Part shown: positions 8,086-15,030 of the stretch, piece after piece | Layout of the letters: the number at the start of each line of letters is the position of its first letter | How positions within the stretch are numbered: position 1 is the first letter of the stretch | NCBI RefSeq assembly: GCF_034087045.1 | Contig: NZ_CP139247.1 | Location: forward strand, 4,304,001-4,368,000 | DNA length: 64,000 bases | Origin: Chitinophaga sancti | Lineage (GTDB): Bacteria > Bacteroidota > Bacteroidia > Chitinophagales > Chitinophagaceae | Direction: 5' to 3' | The notes under the pieces: generated by a model | Told to the model about the DNA's origin: nothing | Database searches by the model: none | Seen by the model: the letters and a program-made list of their open reading frames with translations, nothing else | Made by a program: the position numbers and the translations under genes

Positions 8086-8817
8086 ATGAAATTAGACATA
8101 TTAGCAATAGTCGCGCATCCCGATGATGTGGAGCTGGCTTGTGCAGGTGCCCTTATGGTACATGCGGCCCAGGGAATGAAAATAGGCGTACTGGACCTGA
8201 CAAAAGGAGAATTGGGTACGCGGGGCACCCCCGAAACCCGTGCAGCAGAGGCGGCAGATTCTGCCAGGATTATGGGACTGGATGTAAGAGAAAACCTGGG
8301 ATTGCCGGATGGCTTTTTCAGAAATGATACAGCAGAGCAATTGCAGGTGATAGCGATGATCAGGAAATATCGCCCTGAAATAGTGCTGACGAATGCCCGT
8401 GAGGACCGTCATCCGGATCATGGACGTGCGGCGGTGCTGGTGGCGGATAGTTGTTTTTTATCTGGTTTGAGGAAGATAACAACAACATTAGAAGGACAAG
8501 AGCAGGAAGCCTGGCGCCCGAAACAGGTATTCCATATGCTGCAGAATAAAATAGAAAACCCTGATTTTGTGGTAGATATCTCTGGGGTAATAGAGCGGAA
8601 GAAGGAAGCGATCAGGAGTTTTAAAACACAGTTTTTAGCCCCGGCGGCAGACAATGAGCCTGCTACTTATATTTCTTCACCTGCGTTTTTTGAGAATATT
8701 ATCAGCCGTGACAGATCATTTGGCCAGCTGGTGGGGGTAGCATATGCAGAAGGATTTACGACAGCTAAAATGCTGGGAATCAGGAGTTTTAATGATCTTA
8801 TTGGAAATGTTACCTGA
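8086..8817 (+). CDS. bshB1: Bacillithiol biosynthesis deacetylase BshB1
   Basis: A 243-residue zinc-dependent LmbE/PIG-L family enzyme that removes the acetyl group from GlcNAc-malate in bacillithiol synthesis. The zinc motif AHPDD (H11, D13, D14) is at the N terminus, and REDRHPDHGRA carries the third ligand. The C-terminal sequence FGQLVGVAYAEGF is typical of BshB1. The start at 8086 is chosen because the promoter element at 8055-8062 lies inside the longer open frame that begins at 7900 in the repeat array. BshA and BshC are not in the window. The AhpC/AhpD pair downstream is a second thiol-redox locus but has its own promoter. Confidence 0.93.
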   Translation: MKLDILAIVAHPDDVELACAGALMVHAAQGMKIGVLDLTKGELGTRGTPETRAAEAADSARIMGLDVRENLGLPDGFFRNDTAEQLQVIAMIRKYRPEIVLTNAREDRHPDHGRAAVLVADSCFLSGLRKITTTLEGQEQEAWRPKQVFHMLQNKIENPDFVVDISGVIERKKEAIRSFKTQFLAPAADNEPATYISSPAFFENIISRDRSFGQLVGVAYAEGFTTAKMLGIRSFNDLIGNVT

Positions 8818-8882
8818 GGTTGGGGCGCTTGGGAATAACTAATTTGTGGAACCTGTTGTAGAACTGTGGCGCTTAAAACACA

Positions 8883-8925
8883 CTGTTCCTTTGCCATATA
8901 TAACAGCGAAGGAACAGACATTTTA
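8883..8925 (+). terminator. Hairpin after bshB1, probable terminator
   Basis: CTGTTCCTT (8883-8891) pairs with AAGGAACAG (8909-8917), with GC/GC pairing inside, followed by ACATTTTATATT. The T-tract is imperfect. Confidence 0.5.
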
Positions 8926-8950
8926 TATTATTAAAAAGATTGGAATAATT

Positions 8951-9020
8951 AAGGGCAATAAGAATCTGATTCCCGGGTTGGGAATAGAAAATGGTATGAG
9001 TACGGTACACCGTTGCCCTT
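8951..9020. other. Compact possible three-way-junction structure
   Basis: AAGGGCAA (8951-8958) pairs with TTGCCCTT (9013-9020). Enclosed are ATTCCC-GGGTT-GGGAAT (8969-8985) and CGG-TACA-CCG (9003-9012). The element ends seven bases from the stop of a 39-codon minus-strand gene. It could be that gene's terminator or a small structured RNA. Confidence 0.35.
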
Positions 9021-9026
9021 CAAACA

Positions 9027-9146
9027 TTAGATGAACAGATCTTGAGTGGCATCAAATTCATCATGTTTACTGAAACTGTTTTTAATGAACGGAATCAGAG
9101 CAAGGCCTATCGTTATAATCACTAAGAGTACGTTTTTCGCTTTCAT
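9027..9146 (-). CDS. Small single-pass membrane protein (39 aa)
   Basis: An ATG at 9146 opens 39 codons beginning MKAKNVLLVIITIGLALIPF, with a hydrophobic segment at residues 6-21 and a polar, acidic tail (KHDEFDATQDLFI). AGGAT lies just upstream. The layout (Met-Lys start, one membrane helix, short charged tail) matches the two small proteins at 30468-30754. No family was recognised. Coding status rests on layout alone. Confidence 0.5.
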   Translation of the reverse strand: MKAKNVLLVIITIGLALIPFIKNSFSKHDEFDATQDLFI

Positions 9147-9342
9147 ATCCTGTCGTTTTATTGTGAATGGATGAGTATACTTATATAACTAAATAACGTG
9201 CCAAAAAGTTACGTTTCCTTTCGAAAATCGTTAAGAAAGTATTAAACAGGGGAAAAAGTGAAACAAGATTTGAATTTCCTCAATGCAGTACAGGCGCAAC
9301 GAAGTATATAGACTTTTTCAATAACCTATTAGGAAAAATCTA

Positions 9343-9374
9343 TTTGACTAATTATGAATAGACTGTGACCTTTG
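9343..9374 (+). promoter_or_regulatory. Bacteroidota promoter of ahpC
   Basis: TTTG at 9343-9346, a 20-base spacer, and GACCTTTG at 9367-9374 (seven of eight positions of TAnnTTTG). The ATG lies 61 bases downstream. Confidence 0.7.
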
Positions 9375-9434
9375 CACCGAAAATTTAACCGCAGCAAGAA
9401 ATAGTAACCAACAATATAAATAATCATCAAGCAC

Positions 9435-9989
9435 ATGAAGAATGCAACTTTATCTCTGGGTGCACAGTTCCCCGAGTTTAAGAAAACGGCAGTAGTATCT
9501 ATCGAGAAAGGAAAAGAGTTTTACGAACTGACTTCAGAGGAGCTGAAAGCTTCCGGCAAATGGTTAGTGATGTTCTGGTGGCCTAAAGATTTCACTTTCG
9601 TATGTCCTACAGAAATCGCTGAGTTCAACAAAGCTTACCAGGATTTCGTAGACCGTGATGCGATCCTGATCGGTGCTTCTACCGACAGTGAGTTCGTACA
9701 CGCAGCATGGAGAAGAGATCACGAAGATCTGCGTGGTCTGCAGTTCCCAATGCTTGCTGACACCAGCAAATCTCTGGCTACAGAATTAGGTATTTTGGAA
9801 GAAAATGAAAAAGTTGCTTACCGTGCTACTTTCATCGTTGATCCTCAAGGTATTGTACGTTGGGTATCCCTGTATGACCTGAACGTAGGTCGTAATGTGA
9901 AGGAAGTACTGCGCGTACTGGATGCATTGCAGACAGACGAGCTGTGCCCTTGTAACTGGGAAAAAGGTCAGGCTACCCTGAACGCGTAA
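9435..9989 (+). CDS. ahpC: Peroxiredoxin AhpC
   Basis: A 184-residue two-cysteine peroxiredoxin that reduces hydrogen peroxide, organic hydroperoxides and possibly peroxynitrite in the cytoplasm. The peroxidatic cysteine is Cys57 in FTFVCPTE. The C-terminal motif ELCPCNW supplies Cys171 and Cys173 as resolving cysteines, a CxC arrangement like actinobacterial AhpC rather than the enteric enzyme. The start ATG follows a good promoter by 61 bases. An AhpD-like gene lies 87 bases downstream and probably encodes its reductant partner, as in mycobacteria. No ahpF is nearby. Confidence 0.95.
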   Translation: MKNATLSLGAQFPEFKKTAVVSIEKGKEFYELTSEELKASGKWLVMFWWPKDFTFVCPTEIAEFNKAYQDFVDRDAILIGASTDSEFVHAAWRRDHEDLRGLQFPMLADTSKSLATELGILEENEKVAYRATFIVDPQGIVRWVSLYDLNVGRNVKEVLRVLDALQTDELCPCNWEKGQATLNA

Positions 9990-10076
9990 TTTTTTATTTC
10001 GAGGTCCATAGTCAGCGCCTTTCAGGTTGTCCGGCTATGGACTTTTTCTTACCCGTAACTTTGTAATATTATATAT

Positions 10077-10664
10077 ATGTTCGCAACATCCAACCAGGAT
10101 ACAGCTGTGCAGTTGCTGCAGGCAGTGGGATTGACAGAGAGTGCATTATCTACACGTTTACATGCATTGGCTAATGCAGACGCAAGATATCTGAAAGATT
10201 TGAAGATAAATGTGACGAATGGTCTGAATTCCAGCAACTTAACCAAGAAGGAAGCTTACCTGATCGGTTTGTCAGTAGCGGTAAATGAGAAGAACGCTGA
10301 GTTGCAGGCAGCATTTGAAAAGCTGGCAATAGCAGAGGGTGCGAATGATAAAGAGGTGGCAGAAGTGATCAGCTGTACCAGTCTGCTGGTAGCTAATAAT
10401 GTATATTACCGTTTCCGTCACTTTGTGAAGAAAGAGTTCTATACTACCCAGCCAGCAGGTATCCGTATGAGTATCATGGCGAACCCGATTTTAGGGAAAG
10501 AATTCTTCGAATTGATAAGTTTAGTAGTTTCTGCTTTGAACGGATGTGAAATGTGTGTATCTTCGCACGAAGAAGCACTGATAAAACACGGCACCACCCA
10601 GAACCGTATCTTAGATGCAGTTAGGCTGGGCGCGGTTTTGAGAAGTTTAATCGTGTTACTGTAA
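10077..10664 (+). CDS. ahpD: Alkylhydroperoxidase AhpD (carboxymuconolactone decarboxylase family)
   Basis: A 195-residue CMD-fold protein. The catalytic segment ELISLVVSALNGCEMCVSSH contains Glu145, Cys157, Cys160 and His164. Their spacing equals that of mycobacterial AhpD (E118, C130, C133, H137), so the protein is expected to be a thiol-disulfide relay that re-reduces AhpC. It follows ahpC by 87 bases on the same strand. In mycobacteria AhpD receives electrons from lipoamide; the donor here is not shown. The first in-frame ATG gives the usual family length. Confidence 0.92.
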   Translation: MFATSNQDTAVQLLQAVGLTESALSTRLHALANADARYLKDLKINVTNGLNSSNLTKKEAYLIGLSVAVNEKNAELQAAFEKLAIAEGANDKEVAEVISCTSLLVANNVYYRFRHFVKKEFYTTQPAGIRMSIMANPILGKEFFELISLVVSALNGCEMCVSSHEEALIKHGTTQNRILDAVRLGAVLRSLIVLL

Positions 10665-11111
10665 GTGATAGGTTTCTTACCGGGAAAGATCTTACCGAAA
10701 GAACAATAATCCTGAAATTCGTCATTGCCATGGGCATTTCGGAGGGATGAATGGCCTGCCGACAGTTAATGTGGATAAATTTTTCAAGGTGCGGAAGTCT
10801 GGTTAAATACTGTTGTAAAACAGGACGGGGCTAACCATCGAAGGTAGCAGGTATTGTCCGCCATAAGGCTGTACCGGTTACTGGTTGAAGAGGAAAGCTA
10901 TTAAAGTACTGCCGGAAGGTGGTCATTTAATCAGGTTTCTAAGGTGTGGATAATTAATATTTATTTGCGCAATGCGTTTGTAAATGATTGATGACCACCG
11001 CTTTAATGTTGAAAAACATTACAATAAATACTTTTATTCATTAATCACGGGATGTGATAGTTTGCAAATTCAAAATAATTTGCGACTTTTGCAGTCCAAA
11101 ATTTTTCTATC
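10665..11111. other. 447-base gap with no recognised gene
   Basis: No frame here carries a recognisable protein. An imperfect inverted repeat (GGTGGTCAT near 10918-10926 with ATGACCACC at 10991-10999, plus AATCA/TGATT beside it) encloses about 55 bases that include TTGCGCAA. The last 50 bases hold the rpmB promoter. Codon-like stretches around 10750-10930 could be a decayed gene but match nothing I know. Confidence 0.5.
11061..11091 (+). promoter_or_regulatory. Bacteroidota promoter of the rpmB operon
   Basis: TTTG at 11061-11064, a 19-base spacer, and GACTTTTG at 11084-11091. The rpmB ATG follows 21 bases later. The spacing equals that of the ahpC promoter. Confidence 0.7.
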
Positions 11112-11348
11112 ATGGCAAGAGTATGTCAGGTGACAGGAAAGAAGCCTATTACGGGTCACCATGTTTCCTTCTCTAACATTAAGACTAAGAGAAGATTTCT
11201 GCCTAACCTGCAGAAAAAACGTTTTTTCCTGGCGGAAGAGGATCGCTGGATATCTTTGAAAGTTTCTGCTGATGCGTTAAGAACCATCAACAAAAACGGT
11301 TTGTATGCAGTAGTTAAAGAATTGCGTGCAGCTGGACAAACAATCTAA
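11112..11348 (+). CDS. rpmB: 50S ribosomal protein L28
   Basis: A 78-residue protein with the L28 signature [12 protein letters not shown] and [17 protein letters not shown]. Full length for the family. First gene of the conserved Bacteroidota order rpmB-rpmG-DUF4295, with rpmG 31 bases downstream. Confidence 0.97.
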   Translation: MARVCQVTGKKPITGHHVSFSNIKTKRRFLPNLQKKRFFLAEEDRWISLKVSADALRTINKNGLYAVVKELRAAGQTI

Positions 11349-11379
11349 TCGTAAGCATTCAACTTAATTTGTATACAAA

Positions 11380-11562
11380 ATGGCAAAAAAAGGTAACAGG
11401 GTGCAAGTAATACTGGAGTGCACAGAACACAAAACTTCTGGTCAGCCAGGTACTTCCCGCTACATCAGCACCAAGAATAAAAAGAACACTCCTGAGCGTC
11501 TGGAGTTGAAAAAGTACAATCCTATTTTAAGGAAAGTAACTGTACACAAAGAAATCAAATAA
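11380..11562 (+). CDS. rpmG: 50S ribosomal protein L33
   Basis: A 60-residue protein with the L33 pattern [17 protein letters not shown] and [20 protein letters not shown]. It lacks the paired CxxC zinc motifs of the zinc-binding form, so it is the zinc-independent type. It is co-transcribed with rpmB. The DUF4295 gene follows after about 100 bases. Confidence 0.97.
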   Translation: MAKKGNRVQVILECTEHKTSGQPGTSRYISTKNKKNTPERLELKKYNPILRKVTVHKEIK

Positions 11563-11665
11563 TTGATCGTTAATGTTGGTAGTTAATCGTTTATCCTATT
11601 GATGCGATTGGCAATTGACTGGATAGATTTTTGACAATTCACTTAACTTTTAAGTAAAAAATATT

Positions 11666-11836
11666 ATGGCAAAAGCAGCTTCCAAGAACTCGAAAGTAAA
11701 AGATGCTAAAGCAGCCGCTGAATCCAAGGTTTGGACTAAGGTAATCAAGGCGGTACGTTCTCCGAAAACTGGTGCATATACCTTTAAAGAGGCTATCGTG
11801 CACAAGGACAAGGTTCAGGAGTACATGGCTAAGTAA
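11666..11836 (+). CDS. DUF4295 family small basic protein
   Basis: A 56-residue, lysine- and alanine-rich protein beginning MAKAASKNSKVKDAKAAAE and containing KAVRSPKTGAYTFKEAIVH. It belongs to the Bacteroidota-specific DUF4295 family, almost always found right after rpmB-rpmG, which argues for a ribosome-associated role. I recall a Bacteroidota-specific large-subunit protein named bL38 from ribosome structures and this may be it, but I cannot confirm the identity here. The terminator at 11860 closes the operon. Confidence 0.92.
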   Translation: MAKAASKNSKVKDAKAAAESKVWTKVIKAVRSPKTGAYTFKEAIVHKDKVQEYMAK

Positions 11837-11859
11837 TTCGGCTTTACTAAACTATATTT

Positions 11860-11894
11860 AAAGCTGTCTCGTTAAAAAACGGGACAGCTTTTTT
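11860..11894 (+). terminator. Intrinsic terminator of the rpmB-rpmG-DUF4295 operon
   Basis: AAGCTGTCtCGTT and AACGgGACAGCTT form a stem around a short A-rich loop, followed by TTTT. Confidence 0.9.
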
Positions 11895-11990
11895 GATTTA
11901 TATAATAGGACCGGTCTGTACATGTATATGGAGCATTAGTGAGTTTTCAGGAAATTATAGGTCTGTTCCATCCGGGATTTTGTGCAGAAA

Positions 11991-12171
11991 GAAGGTCTCC
12001 TCATTCGGAACAGGATAGAAAAGGAGGTCTCCTCATTCAGAACAGGATAGAAAGGAGGTCTCCTCATTCGGAACAGGATAGAAAAGGAGGTCTCTCATTC
12101 AGAACAGGATAGAAAGAAGGTCTCCTCATTCAGAACAGGATAGAAAGAAGGTCTTTCATTCGGAACAGGAT
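11991..12171 (+). repeat. Six-copy tandem repeat of about 31 bp upstream of ftsY
   Basis: Copies of a unit with core AAGGAGGTCTCCTCATTC followed by (A/G)GAACAGGATAGA start with GGTCT at 11994, 12026, 12057, 12089, 12119 and 12150, so the period is 30-32. The core carries AGGAG-GT-CTCCT, a short inverted repeat. The array lies between the rpmB operon terminator and the ftsY promoter. Unit sequence is unrelated to the 66-, 15- and 52-bp arrays in this window. Confidence 0.9.
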
Positions 12172-12270
12172 ATTAACCCGGAAGGAATCAGCGCTGAATG
12201 GCACACCCAAACGACCGCTTCCAACGGTTATAATACTATTTTATTACCCAGCTCCACATTTTTCTGTAAA

Positions 12271-12302
12271 TTGGCGCTGTAATTATATTTCATCCACATT
12301 TG
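12271..12302 (+). promoter_or_regulatory. Probable promoter of ftsY
   Basis: TTGG at 12271-12274 and CACATTTG at 12295-12302 with a 20-base spacer. An alternative -7 is TATATTTC at 12284-12291. Either gives a short leader before the ATG at 12334. Confidence 0.45.
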
Positions 12303-12333
12303 TTCAGTCCGTCGCGGTAAAAAACAGACAGCT

Positions 12334-13290
12334 ATGAGTTTTTTCAATAAGCTTTTTTCAAGAGAAAAGAAGGAAAGCCTGGATCAGGGATTACAAAAGA
12401 CAAAAGAAAGTTTCTTAAACAAGCTTGGTCGTGCCATCGCCGGAAAATCTTCCGTTGATACCGAAGTCCTCGATAACCTCGAGGAAGCCCTCGTATCTGC
12501 AGATGTAGGCGTGGATACCACTGTACAGATCATAGATAGGATCGAAAAAAGAGTATCTAAAGATAAATACCTGGGTACCGGAGAACTGAACAAGATCCTG
12601 CAGGAGGAGATCGCCAACCTCCTTGTCGATGCACCTGACAGCGGTTTCCGTGACTTCGATACCCCTACCGGCAAAAAGCCTTATGTGATCATGGTCGTAG
12701 GCGTAAATGGTGTTGGCAAAACTACTACCATCGGTAAACTCGCTTACAACTTCAAGAAAGCCGGCAAAAACGTCATGCTCGGTGCGGCAGATACCTTTCG
12801 CGCTGCAGCAGTAGACCAGCTTACAATCTGGAGCGAGCGCGTAGGCGTGCAGATCGTAAAGCAGGCCATGGGCTCCGATCCGGGAGCAGTCGCCTTCGAT
12901 ACCGTACAGAGCGGTGCTGCCAAAGATGTGGATGTGATCATCATCGATACAGCCGGCCGTTTGCACAACAAAGCCCACCTGATGGATGAGCTAAGCAAGA
13001 TTAAACGTGTAATGAAGAAAGTACTGCCCGAAGCCCCCCACGAAGTATTGCTGGTACTGGATGGCTCTACCGGTCAGAACGCACTGGAACAGGCTAAGCA
13101 TTTTACCGCTGCCACCGAAGTGACTGCCCTGGCTATCACCAAACTGGATGGTACCGCAAAGGGTGGTGTAGTACTTGCCATCGCAAACCAGTTTAAAATT
13201 CCTGTTAAATATATTGGTATCGGTGAAAAGATGGAAGATCTGCAAGTCTTTAATAAAGTAGAATTTGTAGATTCTCTGTTTAGCATTTAA
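12334..13290 (+). CDS. ftsY: Signal recognition particle receptor FtsY
   Basis: A 318-residue SRP GTPase that docks ribosome-SRP complexes at the membrane for co-translational insertion. The helical N domain covers residues 1-105. The G domain has GVNGVGKTT (123-131), DTFRAAAVDQL (153-163), DTAGR (205-209), TKLDG (269-273) and the closing GIGEKMEDLQVF. The acidic A domain of enteric FtsY is missing, which is normal in this phylum. The gene has its own promoter beyond the 31-bp repeat array and a terminator after it. Confidence 0.97.
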   Translation: MSFFNKLFSREKKESLDQGLQKTKESFLNKLGRAIAGKSSVDTEVLDNLEEALVSADVGVDTTVQIIDRIEKRVSKDKYLGTGELNKILQEEIANLLVDAPDSGFRDFDTPTGKKPYVIMVVGVNGVGKTTTIGKLAYNFKKAGKNVMLGAADTFRAAAVDQLTIWSERVGVQIVKQAMGSDPGAVAFDTVQSGAAKDVDVIIIDTAGRLHNKAHLMDELSKIKRVMKKVLPEAPHEVLLVLDGSTGQNALEQAKHFTAATEVTALAITKLDGTAKGGVVLAIANQFKIPVKYIGIGEKMEDLQVFNKVEFVDSLFSI

Positions 13291-13318
13291 ACACTGATGC
13301 AGCATGGCACTAATGAAG

Positions 13319-13345
13319 GCCCTGTAAACAATTGCAGGGCTTTTT
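13319..13345 (+). terminator. Intrinsic terminator of ftsY
   Basis: GCCCTG (13319-13324) pairs with CAGGGC (13335-13340), followed by TTTTT. Confidence 0.85.
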
Positions 13346-13436
13346 ATATATCCATAAAAATTGCAATTTCTTACAATAGGTTCACTAAATAGACGTTTAT
13401 ACATAAATGAGAATTGACAATTCGTAATTAATTAAT

Positions 13437-13444
13437 TACCTTTG
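13437..13444 (+). promoter_or_regulatory. Bacteroidota -7 element for rimO
   Basis: TACCTTTG is an exact TAnnTTTG match, with TTGAC at about 13414 as a possible upstream element. It implies a leader of about 145 bases before rimO. Confidence 0.65.
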
Positions 13445-13593
13445 CAGTTCTTTGAACAAATATAACCCCCACTAAGGCTCATAGTCACTAAACAGCAAGT
13501 CTCGCTGTTCTCTTCAGTTTCGTGTCTGGATGTCTTCGTGGCGGTAATCAGACAAGCCATCTGCTTGTTTGCCCGATAAAAAATTATTCGCGC
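13445..13593 (+). promoter_or_regulatory. Long structured leader of rimO
   Basis: The leader contains two hairpins: AACAGC/GCTGTT (13491-13496 with 13504-13509) and ACAAGC/GCTTGT (13552-13557 with 13563-13568). The second ends about 25 bases before the TTG start. No known riboswitch was recognised. Confidence 0.35.
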
Positions 13594-14901
13594 TTGAAGA
13601 CAAAAACTTTAAAGAAAGATAAGGTCAATATTATTACGCTTGGATGTTCCAAGAACATGGTAGATTCTGAGGTACTCAGCGGACAGTTGCTTGCCAATGA
13701 AATTGATGTGGTACACGAGAGTGCTAAAAAAGATCATAATATCGTAGTGGTGAACACCTGCGGTTTTATCGATAAAGCAAAAGAGGAATCCATCAATACC
13801 ATCCTTGAACAGGTAGAACTGAAACAAGACGGTCGTCTCGACAAGGTCTATGTGACCGGTTGTCTCAGTGAACGCTATCGTGGGGATCTTGAATCAGAAA
13901 TTCCGGGTGTGGATGCCTGGTTTGGTACCATGGAGCTGCCGCTCATCCTCAAGAAATTTGACGCTGATTATAAAGCAGAACTGCTCGGCGAAAGATTGTT
14001 GAGTACACCTACACATTATGCCTATCTGAAAATTGCAGAAGGTTGTAACCGCACCTGCTCATTCTGTGCGATTCCTTTAATGCGCGGCGGACACGTATCC
14101 AAGCCCATGGAAGCGATCATTACAGAAGCAGAGAAACTGGTGAACTCCGGTGTGAAAGAGATCATGCTCATTGCGCAGGAACTGACTTATTATGGTCTGG
14201 ATCTGTATAAGCAGCGTAAACTGGCAGATTTATTGCGCGCTTTGGCAAACGTGAAAGGATTGGAGTGGATCCGCCTGCATTATGCTTACCCGCACAAATT
14301 TCCAATGGAAGTATTGGATGTAATGAAGGAGTTCCCGAACATCTGTAATTACATCGATATGCCGCTTCAACATGCTGCAGACAATATGCTGAAATCCATG
14401 AAACGCCAGATCACCCGGGTGGAAATGGAAGAATTGGTAACAGCTATCAGGGAAAAAGTTCCCGGCATTGCACTCCGTACTACACTTATCACCGGCTATC
14501 CCGGTGAAACGCTGGAAGATGTGGAAGAACTCAAAGCCTTTCTCGAAAAGATGCGTTTCGACAGGGTAGGGGTCTTTACCTACAGCCATGAAGAAGGTAC
14601 CAGTGCTTATGACCTGGAAGATAATATCCCGGCAGAAGAAAAAGAACGCAGAGCACAGGAGATCATGGAAGTACAACAGGAAATCTCTCTCGAAAAAAAT
14701 CAGGAGATGGTTGGAAAGATCTACCGCGTGATCGTCGACAAAAGAGAATCAGGCCGTTATCTGGCACGTACTGAATTCGATTCGGTAGAAGTAGATAATG
14801 AAGTAATTATAAACACAACCAGGCGCCTGAAACCCGGGGAATTTGTCAATGTAAGAATTACGAAAGCTTACGATTATGACCTGGAAGGTGAGCTTGTATA
14901 A
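13594..14901 (+). CDS. rimO: Ribosomal protein S12 methylthiotransferase RimO
   Basis: A radical SAM enzyme that methylthiolates the conserved aspartate of ribosomal protein S12. Counting from the chosen TTG start (435 residues), the UPF0004 domain has Cys18, Cys56 and Cys90 for its auxiliary cluster. EGCNRTCSFC gives Cys151, Cys155 and Cys158 for the SAM cluster. A TRAM domain closes the protein (about 370-435). TTG 13594 is preferred over the GTG at 13522: it yields MKTKTLKKDKVNIITLGCSK, the usual N terminus in this phylum, whereas the longer version adds 24 unconserved residues read from the structured leader. The next gene begins 129 bases downstream. Confidence 0.95.
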   Translation: MKTKTLKKDKVNIITLGCSKNMVDSEVLSGQLLANEIDVVHESAKKDHNIVVVNTCGFIDKAKEESINTILEQVELKQDGRLDKVYVTGCLSERYRGDLESEIPGVDAWFGTMELPLILKKFDADYKAELLGERLLSTPTHYAYLKIAEGCNRTCSFCAIPLMRGGHVSKPMEAIITEAEKLVNSGVKEIMLIAQELTYYGLDLYKQRKLADLLRALANVKGLEWIRLHYAYPHKFPMEVLDVMKEFPNICNYIDMPLQHAADNMLKSMKRQITRVEMEELVTAIREKVPGIALRTTLITGYPGETLEDVEELKAFLEKMRFDRVGVFTYSHEEGTSAYDLEDNIPAEEKERRAQEIMEVQQEISLEKNQEMVGKIYRVIVDKRESGRYLARTEFDSVEVDNEVIINTTRRLKPGEFVNVRITKAYDYDLEGELV

Positions 14902-15030
14902 GTGTACATCCAACGCAGGTATGAATGCGTAAGTTTTGTTCAGAGAAACAACAGGAAAAGTAACCCAGTGCATAGAATTCACTGGGATGATATACCAGGG
15001 CTCCCGACGGAGCCTGATCAAAGCAAATCA

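Noticed and set aside
11991..12171. CRISPR array
   Set aside because: The units are contiguous with no unique spacers.
13522..13593. GTG-initiated extension of rimO
   Set aside because: The 24 added residues are read from a hairpin-rich leader and are unlike RimO N termini.
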